A stretch of 64,000 nt of DNA from Bufo bufo. Taxonomy: Eukaryota > Chordata > Amphibia > Anura > Bufonidae. Each line of letters begins with the position of its first letter. Within the stretch, counting starts at the first letter, position 1. The DNA lies in the NCBI RefSeq assembly GCF_905171765.1, contig NC_053395.1, positions 184,902,156 to 184,966,155 on the forward strand, written 5' to 3'. The notes beneath the pieces are model-generated. The model saw nothing but the letters and a program-made list of their open reading frames with translations. It was not told the DNA's origin and ran no database searches. This document shows positions 23,046-34,238 of this stretch, piece by piece. The position numbers and the translations under genes were made by a program.

Positions 23046-23461
23046 GGATATGTACTATTCTCTACATAGCAGGTGACTGGGAACACTGTTGTACAGGGAA
23101 AAAAAGCCCACCCAAATAATAGAGACCCATATTCAGTACTGTACACTTTCTACAAAGCATGTTCATGTTAATTCAAGGACTATAGTTGCTCATTTCACAA
23201 TTATCCATTGTATACGGTCAGTTTTACAGAAAAAGGTAGAATAAGTATATTTATGAATATCATCCAAAAATCACAATAACTCAGTGTTTTTGACAGCACC
23301 TTTCATGTATAGCAAGTATTTTTCACCCTCTATTCAGATCTGTTGAATAGCATAGCATTGTGATGACTTTTTTGTAATATTCAGTAACCAATTTTTTTCT
23401 TTTCATTGTTTTAGGAAGTTTTTTGAAATTGAGACAATTTTTCTTTCTTTATCATTTAAAG

Positions 23462-23596
23462 GAGCTAGACACCAACCTGGCTGCCTTAACAGCTGCCTTC
23501 GAAAAAGCCACTGCAGAGAAAATCCGCTGTCAAGAAGAAGTGAATAGAACTAACAAGACCATTGAGCTGGCCAACAGATTAGTGAAAGGTCTGGAG
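23462..23596 (+). CDS. Dynein heavy chain exon: stalk coiled coil 2, proximal part
   Basis: The acceptor follows a pyrimidine-rich tract, with aaag ending at 23461. The donor gtgagg starts at 23597. The exon is 135 bp, 45 codons, phase 0 on both sides. The peptide runs from [20 protein letters not shown] to [13 protein letters not shown]. In outer-arm heavy chains this region carries the coiled coil back from the microtubule-binding tip to the ring. The frame is intact and fits the preceding exon without a gap. It is followed by an 8.9-kb intron. Confidence 0.93.
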
Positions 23597-25030
23597 GTGA
23601 GGTCCTACAGGGCAGGCTAATGAAGCAACCTACAGAAAGTACTTCTTTGTTATACACTACTGATCTGGCAATAACAGAGGCACTTAGCTGGGAAACTGAT
23701 GAGCTGAAAGGAATTATATCATTATCATGCATTTATTTTCATGGGAGAAACGTATTTCTGACCTTTCTACATTTTCATCACTTCTTTGTTGAGCTTCAGC
23801 GGGAACATGAAACAGCGAACCTAAACCAGAAGCCATAAATTTTGGAATATTAAGTATTATGTATCTGCCATAAATGTGATTAATTAAAATGCAAGGAGCG
23901 CTAATAACAATAAAACAATGTTAATGGTGCTTTTAAGGACTGGTTTGCCTGTAAAGATGTCGTCACTTGGCCAGTTGTGTAACCATTTACATGCCAACTG
24001 GCTTCCTAACACATCTCCAGCCACTTTTTGCATGAATGGCAGTAATCAAATTATGGAACAGATTTAGGGCAATTTTACTTATTTTTTGGTAAGATAGATC
24101 TATGTGGGAGGGATTATCAGACAGTCTCTTTCTAGACATCTATCCTAATCCAGTCGGTAAATCACTCTGGTTCTTGCAGTGTCCATGTAAAGTTTCATTT
24201 GCTTGACGGCTGTTCAGTGCATTATTCCATTGTAATAGGATGTGATGGAATTTCAGTTTCATAACCAAATAAACGGGAAGGCGAAAGCAGAGAAATCCAG
24301 TGCCAAACAATTTATCTACATTTTATATATTGCGTCAGGTTCGGTTAGAGAAAAATCCCAGCAGAGCTATTGTAAGGTATGATATTGGGAAATTCAGTTT
24401 GTCAAGGTTGATATTTGGTAACCCATTAATCATGCAGAAGCAGGTTATTAATTACTAAGGTTATTTTTAAACAACTTATTATTTGCTTATTTGAAATTGG
24501 TTCATAAAAGATTTGCAATAGAAGATTCTGAGAAAATTAATAAAGGAAGATAAGAATAATCCAATGGGCCTCATTAAAGTGATTTCTATGGTGGATAATA
24601 ATAATGTCTATGTTACAGTCATTTCTGTTTGCTGCTTAGGCCCTTCTCCTAGCCAAGGCAGATTGGTTTGTTTGTGCCCTAGACTCAGGTACCTGTCTCA
24701 TATACCCCATTACCCCCTCTTAGCTTAACCACTGCTATAACAGATGGCAGAAAGGGACAATATCTTTCCGTTATTGGATTCCGGATTCTTTTTCCCGTAT
24801 GGGAGGTTGTTGCTCTTGTCACCCGTAACTCTTGGGTAGATTGTCATGCATTCAAGGGCTTTTATGTTTGCATCAACATCCTTTAAAATAATAATTTATG
24901 AAGGCAGCTGTAATTTTGTGATGTATTTCTTTTAAAACACAGATGATAAAAATTGAATCAGCTCATCTCCATCCACTGTTGGTGCACGAACACAGGGCTG
25001 GCTCCTAGTTGATAAAATAGAATGTTTATA
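23597..25030. other. Dynein intron, no recognised feature
   Basis: AT-rich intronic DNA. I see no repeat ends, domain-bearing ORF or RNA gene. Confidence 0.55.
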
Positions 25031-25255
25031 GAGATGTATCAAGACTGGTGTTTCCTACACCAGTCTTGATCTCCTGTGCGCTGGACTGAGATTCTCCTAA
25101 TTTATTAATAGGCACAGGCCTCTTACTAATTTAGGAGCAGCTTTGGCCCTCTGTGCACCAGAAATTCAAATCTACACCAGCTAGGGGCTGGTGTAGACTC
25201 GAACTAAAACTTACACCAGTTACGCCTAAGTCAGTCCATTTAGTAAAACGTGTGT
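25031..25255. mobile_element. Short element with internal palindromes
   Basis: A perfect 14-bp stem at 25038-25051 and 25057-25070 (atcaagactggtgt and its complement) is followed by lower-scoring inverted pieces containing ggtgtag and acaccag. The composition differs from the surrounding intron. Probably a non-autonomous element. Its ends are not firmly fixed. Confidence 0.5.
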
Positions 25256-25914
25256 TTTATATGGTTTAAATAGACTATACTGTACTATTACTATACAATT
25301 ACCAGATATTTTTTCCATATGACGGCTTCAAAAGTCTTTCTATATATTAATTGATCTTGCCTTGGATATAATACATTCTGTCATACAAATGTGATATTAA
25401 TTTAATAACACATCATAATAATGTAATATATGGTGTAAGCTTTCTCTTCTGAAAATCTTCTGTGCTTGAGACTCATTCATGAATGCTTACCCTTCATACA
25501 AGTGTTTTAACACTAAATGAGAATACTGAAATTATTCTTTTAATGCCACATTCTGCTCGTATAGTTTCTTTAGGATCTATTGAAAGTGGCATTTATTGTA
25601 CCTTTTCATAGTTTCATAGGCTTCATTATAGAATCTAATCATACCAATATATCCTTTCAGATATAGCTGAGATTAAAGGATATTGTTAATAATAAAATGC
25701 TGGTATCAATGACATTATTGTTGTTATTATTATTATGTTAACTACTATGTACTTGCTGTATGTATGTAGTTGATTTATGCCTTTATTACTAGGTTGATGA
25801 AACATTCTTTTTATTGTATGCAGGAGAACTAGACCTTGCCAGTTACTGTTTATGAAATGCATAGGTTTAGATGAATGAAATAGTTATTTATAAAGGAAGC
25901 TGAACTAAACACAC

Positions 25915-26278
25915 TAAGGGCTGTATTACACTGGCCAAAGGTCGACCAGATCATCACTAACAAGCTCGTTAGCGATGATCTGCCTATGTAAAGGTGCCAC
26001 AGATTACCTGATGAACGCTCATTCATCTGGTATTCTCATCTTTTATGCAGTCACAAAAATCATAATTTGCCGGCAGCAGATAATGCCATGTAATCACGCT
26101 CTTCTACCAGAAAATAATGATTCTGTATAGTGTCGAGTGATGGCATTACTGATTGCTCCTCCCCATACAGTGGAGGAGATCTCTGCATGTAATTGCTGCA
26201 GTCTCCTTCCCTGATGAGCAAGCGATTGTTGGGAAGGAACACTTCCTTCCCAACAATCGTCAGCCTCATCTACTAGTC
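25915..26278. mobile_element. MITE-like element with palindromic end
   Basis: The segment begins taagggctgtattacactgg and ends in a strong palindrome near 26222-26261, where a 17-base arm (cgattgttgggaaggaa) pairs with its complement. It also carries internal complementary motifs (gatcatcactaacaagctcg and cgttagcgatgatc near 25951-25980). No ORF with domain content. Confidence 0.55.
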
Positions 26279-26283
26279 TAAAG

Positions 26284-26888
26284 AGGGAATGTGTCACCAA
26301 TTTTTTTTCTGACGGTTAAAACCAGATAGTAAAATATATATTTTTTTCTAATCTGTTTATATTTTCTGATTACAGATTTTTTATTCTATATCTGGATGGC
26401 CATCTTGTCTGAGCTGTTCTTAACAGCATTTAGAAAGCATTTAAAGTATTGCTTTACAGCAGCCACATGGGCCATAGACACAATAGACAGGGAAAAAAAA
26501 CATTGACTACTAAGGGAGAGTTTTCTAGGCATGCTCTGTGCTCTGTGCAGAGGTCATTGTACAAGGAAAGAAGAGATAAGCTTTGACAATCACCTATTGT
26601 AAATGGTGGATCCTGACTTATCTATACACAGAGGTGATATCATTACAGGCAGGATTAGAATGACAGATAAGCAGGTAACTGCAGTAAAGTGATCTGTACA
26701 GACCAAGAAGTGGCGCTTTTTATTCAGCTTAGTGGCCAGTGCGAAAACTGCAGGATTTTATAGTTGTTGGATAAATATAGATAGTGACAGGAAAAATTAA
26801 AAATATCATCAAAAATTCTTTAAAAATGTGTTTAATGTAAAAACGTGATTTAAACAATAGGTCATTTTCTGATGACACATTTCCTTTA
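26284..26888. mobile_element. MITE with 25-30-bp terminal inverted repeats
   Basis: The left end gagggaatgtgtcaccaatt matches the right end reverse-complemented (aaaggaaatgtgtcatcaga). About 600 bp, AT-rich, with no coding content. A related right end (ccggtgacaggttccctttaa) occurs at 33435-33455. Confidence 0.7.
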
Positions 26889-26891
26889 ACA

Positions 26892-27178
26892 CTTACCTGT
26901 TTCAAATAAATTATAGGAGATCCCCCTGCGCTACCGTAGTCTAGGATCGTCGACCTACCTAAAAGGGAGGTCCGCTGCTCGGTGATCTATTAAGGTGCTC
27001 TTGTCCCCCTTAATTGGAAAATTATAGGATACACGTGTATACCACACGTATGGGTGATATGAGAGACCGGCGCTGGGTGACGAATTGGGAGCAACTTTCT
27101 AGTTCGTCACCCAGCGCCGGTCTCTCATATCACCAATATGGGTGGTATACACGTGTATCCTATAACTTACCTGTTTCA
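26892..27178. mobile_element. Foldback element with 64-bp arms
   Basis: Left arm near 27019-27083 and right arm near 27100-27164 are reverse complements with only a few mismatches around an 18-bp spacer. The arms include ggatacacgtgtataccac and gagagaccggcgctgggtga. The sequence acttacctgtttca occurs at both borders (26892-26905 and 27165-27178) and may be a 14-bp target duplication. The 110 bp left of the first arm are GC-rich and unrelated to the arms. Confidence 0.65.
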
Positions 27179-27329
27179 TATGCAGCAGCACCCCTACTGA
27201 TAGCATGTTATGAGCAAGTGTTACTGTTGCATCCGAAATGCGTGTTAAATTGGTTTCTGCACTGAGTTCAGCTGGTCTTTTTTTAATGGATTTGACTGAG
27301 ATCAACTACAAGGTCTGAATGGCTGGCTT

Positions 27330-28262
27330 CTTTTTGCATGTTCAATTGAAGCAAACCATGATATGATCAACCTTAATCACAGTATATACTTGATCAACAG
27401 TAGTAAGGCTTTACTGCAATATCCAGCATAGCTCCGTCCATGTTCATATGTGCTGTGTCTGATACTGCAGATTAATTCCAGTAAAGAGAAATCAAACTAA
27501 ACAAATTGATGGCCATCATAAGAAAGGGACATCAGGGTAAGTGTCCAGAAAACTCTTTAATACAACATGACACAGTGGTTTGCAATCCGTGGTCCCCTTT
27601 GCTTTTCATAAAAATAACAATTTGTATATGGGATGAAGTAAGGATATCTCATACACTTGAGGGATTTCTTTGAAGATGAAGTTAGAAGTAATTTTTTTCT
27701 CTCTCCCTTTCTGCCCGATAGTCTATATCTAACATAACCCAGGGGAGAAAGAAAGTGAATATTTACTGACTTTAATTAAATATTAGATTAGAGGCAAGGT
27801 GGATGGCCTAAGTAGAGACTATATTGAATTTACTGTTACTGGCAATAATCTGTAATAATCCTGCTTTTAACCATGATCCTGATTTCTATCTATACTTATT
27901 TCAAACATCTATAAGAATTGATAAAACCAGTACATGCTGCCCAGTATAATTAGTAACACTTGGACAATAGATTTTACCATAAACAGTTGATAAACTGATT
28001 GTCTGAATCTTTCAACTCCATCTTTCCGACTATGCTGCACTGTTCTTTCTGTTCTAGCTGCTCTTTCAAGGTGCTCGCTGTCAGGCTATAGATCATAGTA
28101 ATCTGGTAATTGATGTGTCAGGTAGGAAACATTGTTACATTCTACTAGTTATTTGTTGGCTCATTGCTCCCTTGTTATGTGAAGCTGTAACGCTATAAAG
28201 ATACATTTTCTACAGAGCATAATAAACAATATAGAAATTCTGCATTCAGGTAATTAGTAAAG
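27330..28262. other. Dynein intron, no recognised feature
   Basis: AT-rich sequence. No exon, RNA gene or bounded repeat can be supported. Confidence 0.5.
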
Positions 28263-28470
28263 ATTATGGGGGTCATTTATTAAGACCGACGTTTAAGCCC
28301 TTTATCTGGCGGTGGATTTGCCAAAGTTATGTAGAGGCGCCGGCCTCTACATAACTTTGGCCTGTCCACCACCGGTCTAAATGTAAGCCAACTCCCTTGC
28401 TGACTTAACTTTAGACCACTCATTCAACGATGAATGAGATGGCCCCGACCATGCCGCGCCTACTTTTTTA
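28263..28470. mobile_element. MITE-like element with perfect 20-bp hairpin
   Basis: At 28321-28360 an arm ccaaagttatgtagaggc is followed by its complement to form a near-perfect hairpin. The flanks ggggtcatttattaagaccg and ccaccaccggtctaaatgta also match across the centre. No ORF. Probably a non-autonomous DNA element. Confidence 0.55.
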
Positions 28471-28906
28471 TATAAATATTTTATATTTTTCTTTATACTA
28501 CCACCATCATCGAAACTAGCAAAATCTGAATATAGTACCTTAAAGGGGTTGAGAGCTATATACAACTTTTCACTCCAAATTTTATTTTCATCACTATCTG
28601 TCATTCCTCCATGAATTTTTTATTTTATTTTTCAAATTTACCTCAATTGCAGTTTTCTCTTAGCCTCCATGCTTGAATTCTATTTCCTGGTTTGTCTTGT
28701 GTCAACACTAACCATATCCCTTGTTCTTACCAATGACGCTTGTGCGTCCTACATAACAAGACTCCAATGCAGCGTAATGTACAGCAACTGAATATCAAAA
28801 CAGATTTGCCACAGGGTGCAATGGTAGGATAATAATGTTAGAATAAGGCAGTAGATGGTATTTGGGGAAAGTGATATAATAGCAATATCTGTTAGGTAGG
28901 ATATAC

Positions 28907-29425
28907 TATATTTTTCGCTCCATAAGACGCACTAAACCATAAAATGCACCTAGAATTTAGAAGTGAAGAAAAATAAAAATATATTCTTCAGCAGATCTCG
29001 TCAGACCCCCATTCCTCCTCAGACCTCAGATCAGGCCCCCATTATACCCTCATTCCTCCTCTTAGATCAGACCCGTAATTAGACAAAAAAAAAAAAGATT
29101 ATTTAACTTACTTCTCCTGCTCTGGACTGCGCTGACACAGCTCCCTGGTCTTCTGTCGGCCTAGCGCTATGTTGTGACCTAGTGCGCGCCTATGTGCACT
29201 ATGTCCTGATGCTGTACGCAGTCAGGACACATGCAGTGTGGTGCCTGGAAGAAGGCCAGGTAGAGGTGAGTACAGCCAGCGTAGCACTACATTCACAACT
29301 CCCAACTCCTCCTTCATATTGTCAATAATATTCGCTCCATAAGACGCACTACCATTCCCCCCCTTTACCCCCCAATTTTGGGTGGGAGAAAAGTACGCCT
29401 TATTGTGTAAAAAATAAGAGTATTA
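28907..29425. mobile_element. Second copy of the minisatellite-bearing DNA element
   Basis: The left end reads ctatatttttcgctccataagacgcact. The right end (gtacgccttattgtgtaaaaaataag) is its imperfect complement. It holds a short, degenerate version of the agacctcagatcagaccccc array (28995-29085), then an A-run and a GC-rich palindromic segment as in 8827-10021. An extra internal end-like motif, attcgctccataagacgcac, lies at 29329-29350. Non-coding. Confidence 0.65.
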
Positions 29426-30200
29426 ATAGTGGCACAACCCCTTTAAGTCATTGAAAAATAACCTTCTTTATTTATGATATAATTCCTATTAAAACCTGAA
29501 TAGCTAGTTAAAATTTCAGGTTTTTTCCCACAATACCAAGGCTAGAGTAAATAAACTCTTATAGGTATCATGTCTCTATCTGGGGCAACTTTAATTAATG
29601 ACAGCACCATAACGAGGTTTTCCTACTATGTGTCTAATCCCTAGGGTCTCCCAATGATCACAAGAACAGAGTTCCTATCTGGAGGGACTATCACCCAACA
29701 GTGGCTTAGAAGTGAATCAAGTGGTGGTCACATATGTACCACTGCTCCAGTCACATAGGGAAATCCAGGATTTTCCCTTTTTATTATGTCTGGAAGTCCC
29801 AGCGTTTAAACTCCCAGAGATCAGACACTTATCCCCTATGGATAGGGTATGAGTGTTGTTAACCGGAAAACCCAACCCTTTACAGAGATATGTGTTTCAA
29901 TTAAGCATTGAATTATTTCATAGCCAAAACTGCAATAAAACTGTAAAGCCACAGCAAAAATACATGTGACTATGTGAATAGACCCCTAATCGTTGACAGC
30001 GTGCTATGTAATTTTCTGTCTTTTTAGTATTAAACCGTGTTTCTCCAGGATCATAGCGCCATATGTTTAATAACTCTACAGCAGGTATGTGATTTAGCAA
30101 CAATCACCACAAATGCTAAGAACCTACTCAACTCTCTATACGAGAGAGGCCTTCCCACAGGGTTTTACATGAATATAACAACTGGTAATATAACAACTGG
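29426..30200. other. Dynein intron, mostly unassigned
   Basis: AT-rich sequence with no supported gene. Just before 30201 there are two near-identical stretches (atataacaactgg near 30174-30200), one of which borders the hammerhead dimer. Confidence 0.5.
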
Positions 30201-30340
30201 TATAGGCCATACATGCTTCCAGAGGAGCATGTATTGGCCTATTAGTCTCCTCATGCTGATTAAGGCGCTCTCTCCCTAAGGAGAGATAGTACCCCCCTAA
30301 CCCTGACAGGCCTGTTACCCAGAAAGCCAGTACTCTCTGC

Positions 30341-30385
30341 TCTGCACTGATGAGGGGCAATCACCCCGAAACAGCTGTCTGCAGA
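30341..30385 (+). ncRNA. Type I hammerhead ribozyme, copy 1
   Basis: Core box CTGATGA at 30347-30353; stem II gggg/cccc with loop caatca; core GAAA at 30368-30371; stem III palindrome acagctgt at 30371-30378; cleavage base C at 30379. Stem I pairs tctgca (30341-30346) with tgcaga (30380-30385), six perfect pairs. All conserved core positions are present, so self-cleavage after 30379 is predicted. The short palindromic stem III suggests it works best as a dimer. Confidence 0.88.
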
Positions 30386-30655
30386 TGAGGTGTTGGCTTA
30401 TTTAATATCCAAGTCATGTCTCAAGGCTTAGTAAAAGAGCTGAACATTGACTTATAGGATAGCTGCCTTACTTCTGGGGGCATTAGAGGCAGAGCTTGTT
30501 AAGAGCTCATTTGTATCCCTTTTCTCCCAGAATTCCAGAGGAGCATGTATGTCCTATAAGTCTCCTCACGCTGATTAAGGGGCTCTCTCCCTAAGGAGAG
30601 ATAGTACCCCCATATTCCTGACAGGCCTCTCACCCAGCAAGCCAGTACTGTCTGC

Positions 30656-30701
30656 TCTGCACTGATGAGGGGCAATCACCCCGAAAACAGCTGTCTGCAG
30701 A
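30656..30701 (+). ncRNA. Type I hammerhead ribozyme, copy 2 (one extra A)
   Basis: Same elements: CTGATGA at 30662-30668, stem II gggg/cccc, stem III acagctgt at 30687-30694, cleavage base C 30695, stem I tctgca (30656-30661) with tgcaga (30696-30701). There is one additional A after the GAA core (gaaaac instead of gaaac), which may weaken catalysis. The distance between the two predicted cleavage sites is 316 bp. Confidence 0.82.
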
Positions 30702-30842
30702 TGAGGTGTTGGCTTATTTAATATCATGTTTAGGCTTAGTTAACGAGCTGAATATTGACTTATAGGATAGCTGCCTTACATCTGGTGACATTAGAGGCAG
30801 AGCTTGTTAAGAGCTCATTTGTATCCCTTTTCTAACAACTGG

Positions 30843-32240
30843 AAGACATGTACAACATCTATGGGGTCTAGTAAGCAAAAGAGGTGTGGTGTCTAGTTTG
30901 CAGCGAATTGTATCAGACGTATCATGTAGCATGCGCTGCCATAATTAATTTGGTGAAGTTGGCTTCCCCTTTTTGAAGTGTTCTTCCCCATTATTTTCTT
31001 GTCTTCATTTTTATTATGTTTGTGTTTTTCTTTTCTAATAAACCAGGAAAGAAATTCCAGGGTGTAAGTAAGTGCAATATCGACGGCTGCTGCTAGATAT
31101 ACTGCTCCCAGCAGTGAATACAAAGTGAATGACAAGACCATTTAGTGAAAACCAACAATCAGTATAAATTCTGTTCAGATGGATCAATATCAGTCTCAGC
31201 TGAGCTTTTCTTCCATGTTCCTTATTACAAGCATAGAAAAACACCCAAATGGCCCAGTTGAACAGGAGGCTATGATACCTATGGGTTGGCCTTTCCAATC
31301 CAGGATTAAAGTTGAGAGATGAGGGTGCCAGAGCATCCATAGAACAGAGTATGGAGTAGAGGTAGTAGTAATTTGGATACAGGTACAATGGAGCTGGCTC
31401 CAGAAAGTCTCAGGGGAGAGAACTTTTATCTCACCTGGAAAAATGTTTAAAAATGGCTACAATGGTGGGAAGAGGTGGAATGCAGTGAATCCTAGTAACA
31501 GTAAGAATGGGATAGGGAATGGATTTTTAAGGAGGCCCAGGTAGTGGTAGGGAATTCCTTACCTGAGAGAGGGCAAAGACCCATCCCTGTTTATTGTAAC
31601 ATTTCAAGTTGTATAAGCCTGGATTGCCATGCCACACTCCTGCTGAGAGCAGTTTGGTGCTGGACCGGGCAATTATTCATTAGCTTGAACTGCAGGGTTA
31701 ACTTTCAGATGGGGGGGACACTAGGTGAGTGACAGGTCCCCAGGATGTGTTGGGTCTGGGCTGTCACAAATGACAGAAGTCCTTGCAGCTGCTTGTGGGA
31801 CAGACAACCGTGGCAGATAGGCACACATGGCTTGGATTAAAGTCTGGGAGCAGGAGATGGGTGGTCCCAGCTCAGGGAGTACATTAAGATTCCTCCTACA
31901 GTGTATTTCATGTAGCTGCTACGTAAAGGGTGGCGCAGGCCACATATCTTGGCACTGCTAAATGTGTCATGTATTTATGTATCGGGGATCAGTCTCTTGG
32001 GTGTCAGCTTGTGCATCTTTATGGAAACTATGTATTCTGGAGGAAACATCTGCTCACCAAAGGAAACACAAAAATGATATTGCTTTCAGTAAGGGGTCCA
32101 GTCAACCAAGGCAACAATGGTAATCATTGTGCCACCAGACTCCCCCATTACTATGTTTATAGGGTGAATTTTGCTTGTTTGCCAAAGCCTTACAATTAAA
32201 CACTTTGCCAAACTAACTTTTTGAATTTCATCCAGAGATA
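30843..32240. other. Dynein intron, no recognised feature
   Basis: No exon of the dynein or bounded repeat could be identified. Short open frames (31035-31388, 31544-31732) show no domain. Confidence 0.5.
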
Positions 32241-32249
32241 AGTCCATGA

Positions 32250-32440
32250 GAAATAAAAGGGGTTGTACAGGGTGAGAAAAAAAATTACTTATTTTATTCT
32301 CATCAACAAAATCACACCTGTCCTCAGATTGTGGCTGGTAATGCAGCTCCATGAGTGAGTGGGACAACACAGCAATGCCACACACAACCTGTTGACAAGT
32401 GAGGTATTGATTCTGTAAGAAAGCAGCCATATTTTAAGTC
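32250..32440. repeat. Possible repeat fragment next to exon
   Basis: It begins aaaaggggttgtacagggtg, a pattern shared by the ends of anuran MITEs here, but no matching right end is visible. It directly precedes the acceptor of the next exon. Confidence 0.35.
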
Positions 32441-32472
32441 AATATATTAACAATGAGATTTTTTTTTTGTAG

Positions 32473-32646
32473 TCAGAAAACGTCCGATGGGCTCAGTCTG
32501 TTGCTTTATACCGTAAACAAGAGCAAACACTATGCGGAGATGTCCTGCTCACAGCAGCCTTCATCTCTTATGCCGGCTCATTCGCCAAGAAGTATCGTCA
32601 TGAACTTGTAGAGCATTTGTGGATGCCAAACCTTCTAACTCAAAAA
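32473..32646 (+). CDS. Dynein heavy chain exon: start of AAA5
   Basis: The acceptor ttttttttgtag ends at 32472 and the donor gtgaga starts at 32647. The exon is 174 bp, 58 codons, phase 0. The peptide begins SENVRWAQSVALYRKQEQTL and contains CGDVLLTAAFISYAGSFAKK, the position of the degenerate nucleotide-binding loop of AAA5. It ends MPNLLTQK. AAA5 in dyneins is structural and does not hydrolyse ATP, which fits the lack of a canonical GxxxxGK loop. No frame damage. Confidence 0.95.
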
Positions 32647-32690
32647 GTGAGACTTGTGCTTTGTTGTGAACCATTTTCCAAATTTCTTAA

Positions 32691-32978
32691 AGTGTCCCCC
32701 TTCCTTTTCATCTTTTCAGTAGCAGATTCACTAACTCATCCCTAGTCAACCCAAGATGGCCGCACTGCTTCTCAGATACTGTTTTTCAGACTACCTGATG
32801 CACACTGTACATTTGGTAATCAAATATACTTCCTGCTGCCCTTGGTTTGGCTGGTACTGCTCACATGAACAATGCTGGCCAATCCAAGAGCAGGGCTGGA
32901 TGCGGTGTGGCCATTCTGGATGACCGAAGCAGAGCCCCAGAATCAGCAGATCTGCCCCTAAAAAGATGAAAAGGAGGT
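32691..32978. mobile_element. MITE with inverted ends
   Basis: The left end (cccccttccttttcatcttt) pairs with the right end (aaaagatgaaaaggagg). Further inward, cagtagcagatt and the complement of cagatctgcc also match. Non-coding, inserted in the 1.1-kb intron between two AAA5 exons. Confidence 0.65.
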
Positions 32979-33109
32979 TATCATGTACGTGTTTGTTTCC
33001 CAGTTAATGTGATTTTTTTTAATCTTGAACTAGCGGGTTGCTTTAAAGTTGTCTTCTAAGAATATGAAATTTATAAAAAATGTTAGAGAGTAACTAAAAT
33101 TTTAATAAG

Positions 33110-33455
33110 ATGTCCCTAATGCCCTAATAAAAGTTAACCTGAGATGAGTCCAGCGTGAAGGAGCCCAGCACCGCCCCGCATCCTCAGAATCTCCTCCATG
33201 CTCCCCGACGTCAGAAAGCTAGAGCGCCGTAATCTTGCGATGCGCGAGCTAGCGCATGCGCAGTTCGTTCCCTGAGGCTGATGCCAGCACAGGGAAAGAA
33301 CACTATGACGACACTGCGCATGCGCTAGATAATTTTTTTTACACAATAAAAGCACACAGAGCTATGGGGACTGGGTATTGCGGATGTGCTAGCGGCCACC
33401 TAGCAACCCATGTCCTCAGCTCTATACACAAAATCCCGGTGACAGGTTCCCTTTA
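33110..33455. mobile_element. GC-rich non-autonomous repeat
   Basis: It ends in ccggtgacaggttccctttaa, an end type seen also at 26284 in complement. Internal agcgcatgcgcagttc and gcgcatgcgctaga stretches form an inverted pair near 33250-33330. Non-coding. The left boundary is approximate. Confidence 0.5.
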
Positions 33456-33786
33456 ACTCTCATCATCCAAACCAAGTTGTATTGCTTTTACTCATGCCAC
33501 AGTTAACTCTTTAACATTTTCCAAGATTAAAAGCAAGATATATTGCAAGTTTTGTACTTTCATACAGCACTGAAAACTCAAGGCAAGCCCGTTTAGAAAG
33601 GAGTTCATGCTATGCTATAGGAGATAAGAATTTGAAATTGCTTTATCAGTATTGTACAATCTAGATGACCCTTTCAGTGACAGGTGTTTTTTTTCTGCTG
33701 ACTTTATGAAGTTTGATAGGGGTTTATGTAGGTTTCATTGGTAGTCATTGACCTGTTATGCTCACTAAGTCTGTTATGTGTTTAAG

Positions 33787-34022
33787 GTTCCTATTCCAAT
33801 AACAGAAGGACTCGATCCCATATGTATGTTGGCCGATGATGCAACGATTGCAAAATGGAACAATGAGGGATTGCCCAGTGATAAAATATCTATTCAGAAT
33901 GGTACCATATTGTCAAACTGTGAACGATGGCCACTTATGATTGACCCTCAACTTCAAGGCATCAAGTGGATTAAAAGCAGATATGGGTCCAGGTTGAAAG
34001 TCATTCATCTAGGCCAGAAGGG
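33787..34022 (+). CDS. Dynein heavy chain exon: AAA5 core
   Basis: The acceptor gtttaag ends at 33786. The donor gtaata starts at 34023, splitting the codon for the Gly after QK. The exon is 236 bp and the last codon is completed by the next exon. The peptide runs from [20 protein letters not shown] through [20 protein letters not shown] to [19 protein letters not shown]. The [14 protein letters not shown] stretch is the Walker-B-like strand conserved in this group. The intron after it is only 216 bp. Confidence 0.95.
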
Positions 34023-34238
34023 GTAATAATGTCCTATATAACAGTTAGTAATGAAAATGAATAATTCACATTGCAACCTGGTCGGGTCATAGCACTGCAG
34101 CACTGACCCTTTTCAGTTTTATCTTAGAAGTGGAACACCCCTTTAACCTATAGATTGAATGGTCCTCTGTAACCCACTGGAAATTCTATAGTGATTTTAT
34201 AGTTTACAATTTTATTTTTTGTTTAATTTCCTCTACAG

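Larger units (their letters stand above)
30201..30832 (+). mobile_element. Retrozyme-like dimer with two hammerhead ribozymes
   Basis: Two head-to-tail units share about 90 percent of their bases by eye (from 30217 and from 30533; spacing 308-316 bp). Each contains one hammerhead. The 632-bp block is bordered by taacaactgg at 30191-30200 and again at 30833-30842, a candidate 10-bp target duplication. There is no ORF. Tandem, non-coding repeats of 170-400 bp with type I hammerheads and tiny stem III are described as retrozymes in animals and as satellite 2 in newts (established knowledge). Mobilisation by Penelope-type enzymes is an inference. The first 16 bases of the block do not match unit 2, so the exact start is uncertain. 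Confidence 0.78.

Noticed and set aside
27200..27310. gcatccgaaatgcgtg text resembling the end of a hammerhead
   Set aside because: No CTGANGA box and no pairing stem I or II at sensible distances.
30136..30360. 74-codon - strand frame over the first hammerhead
   Set aside because: Overlaps a structured non-coding repeat and is not preserved in the second unit.
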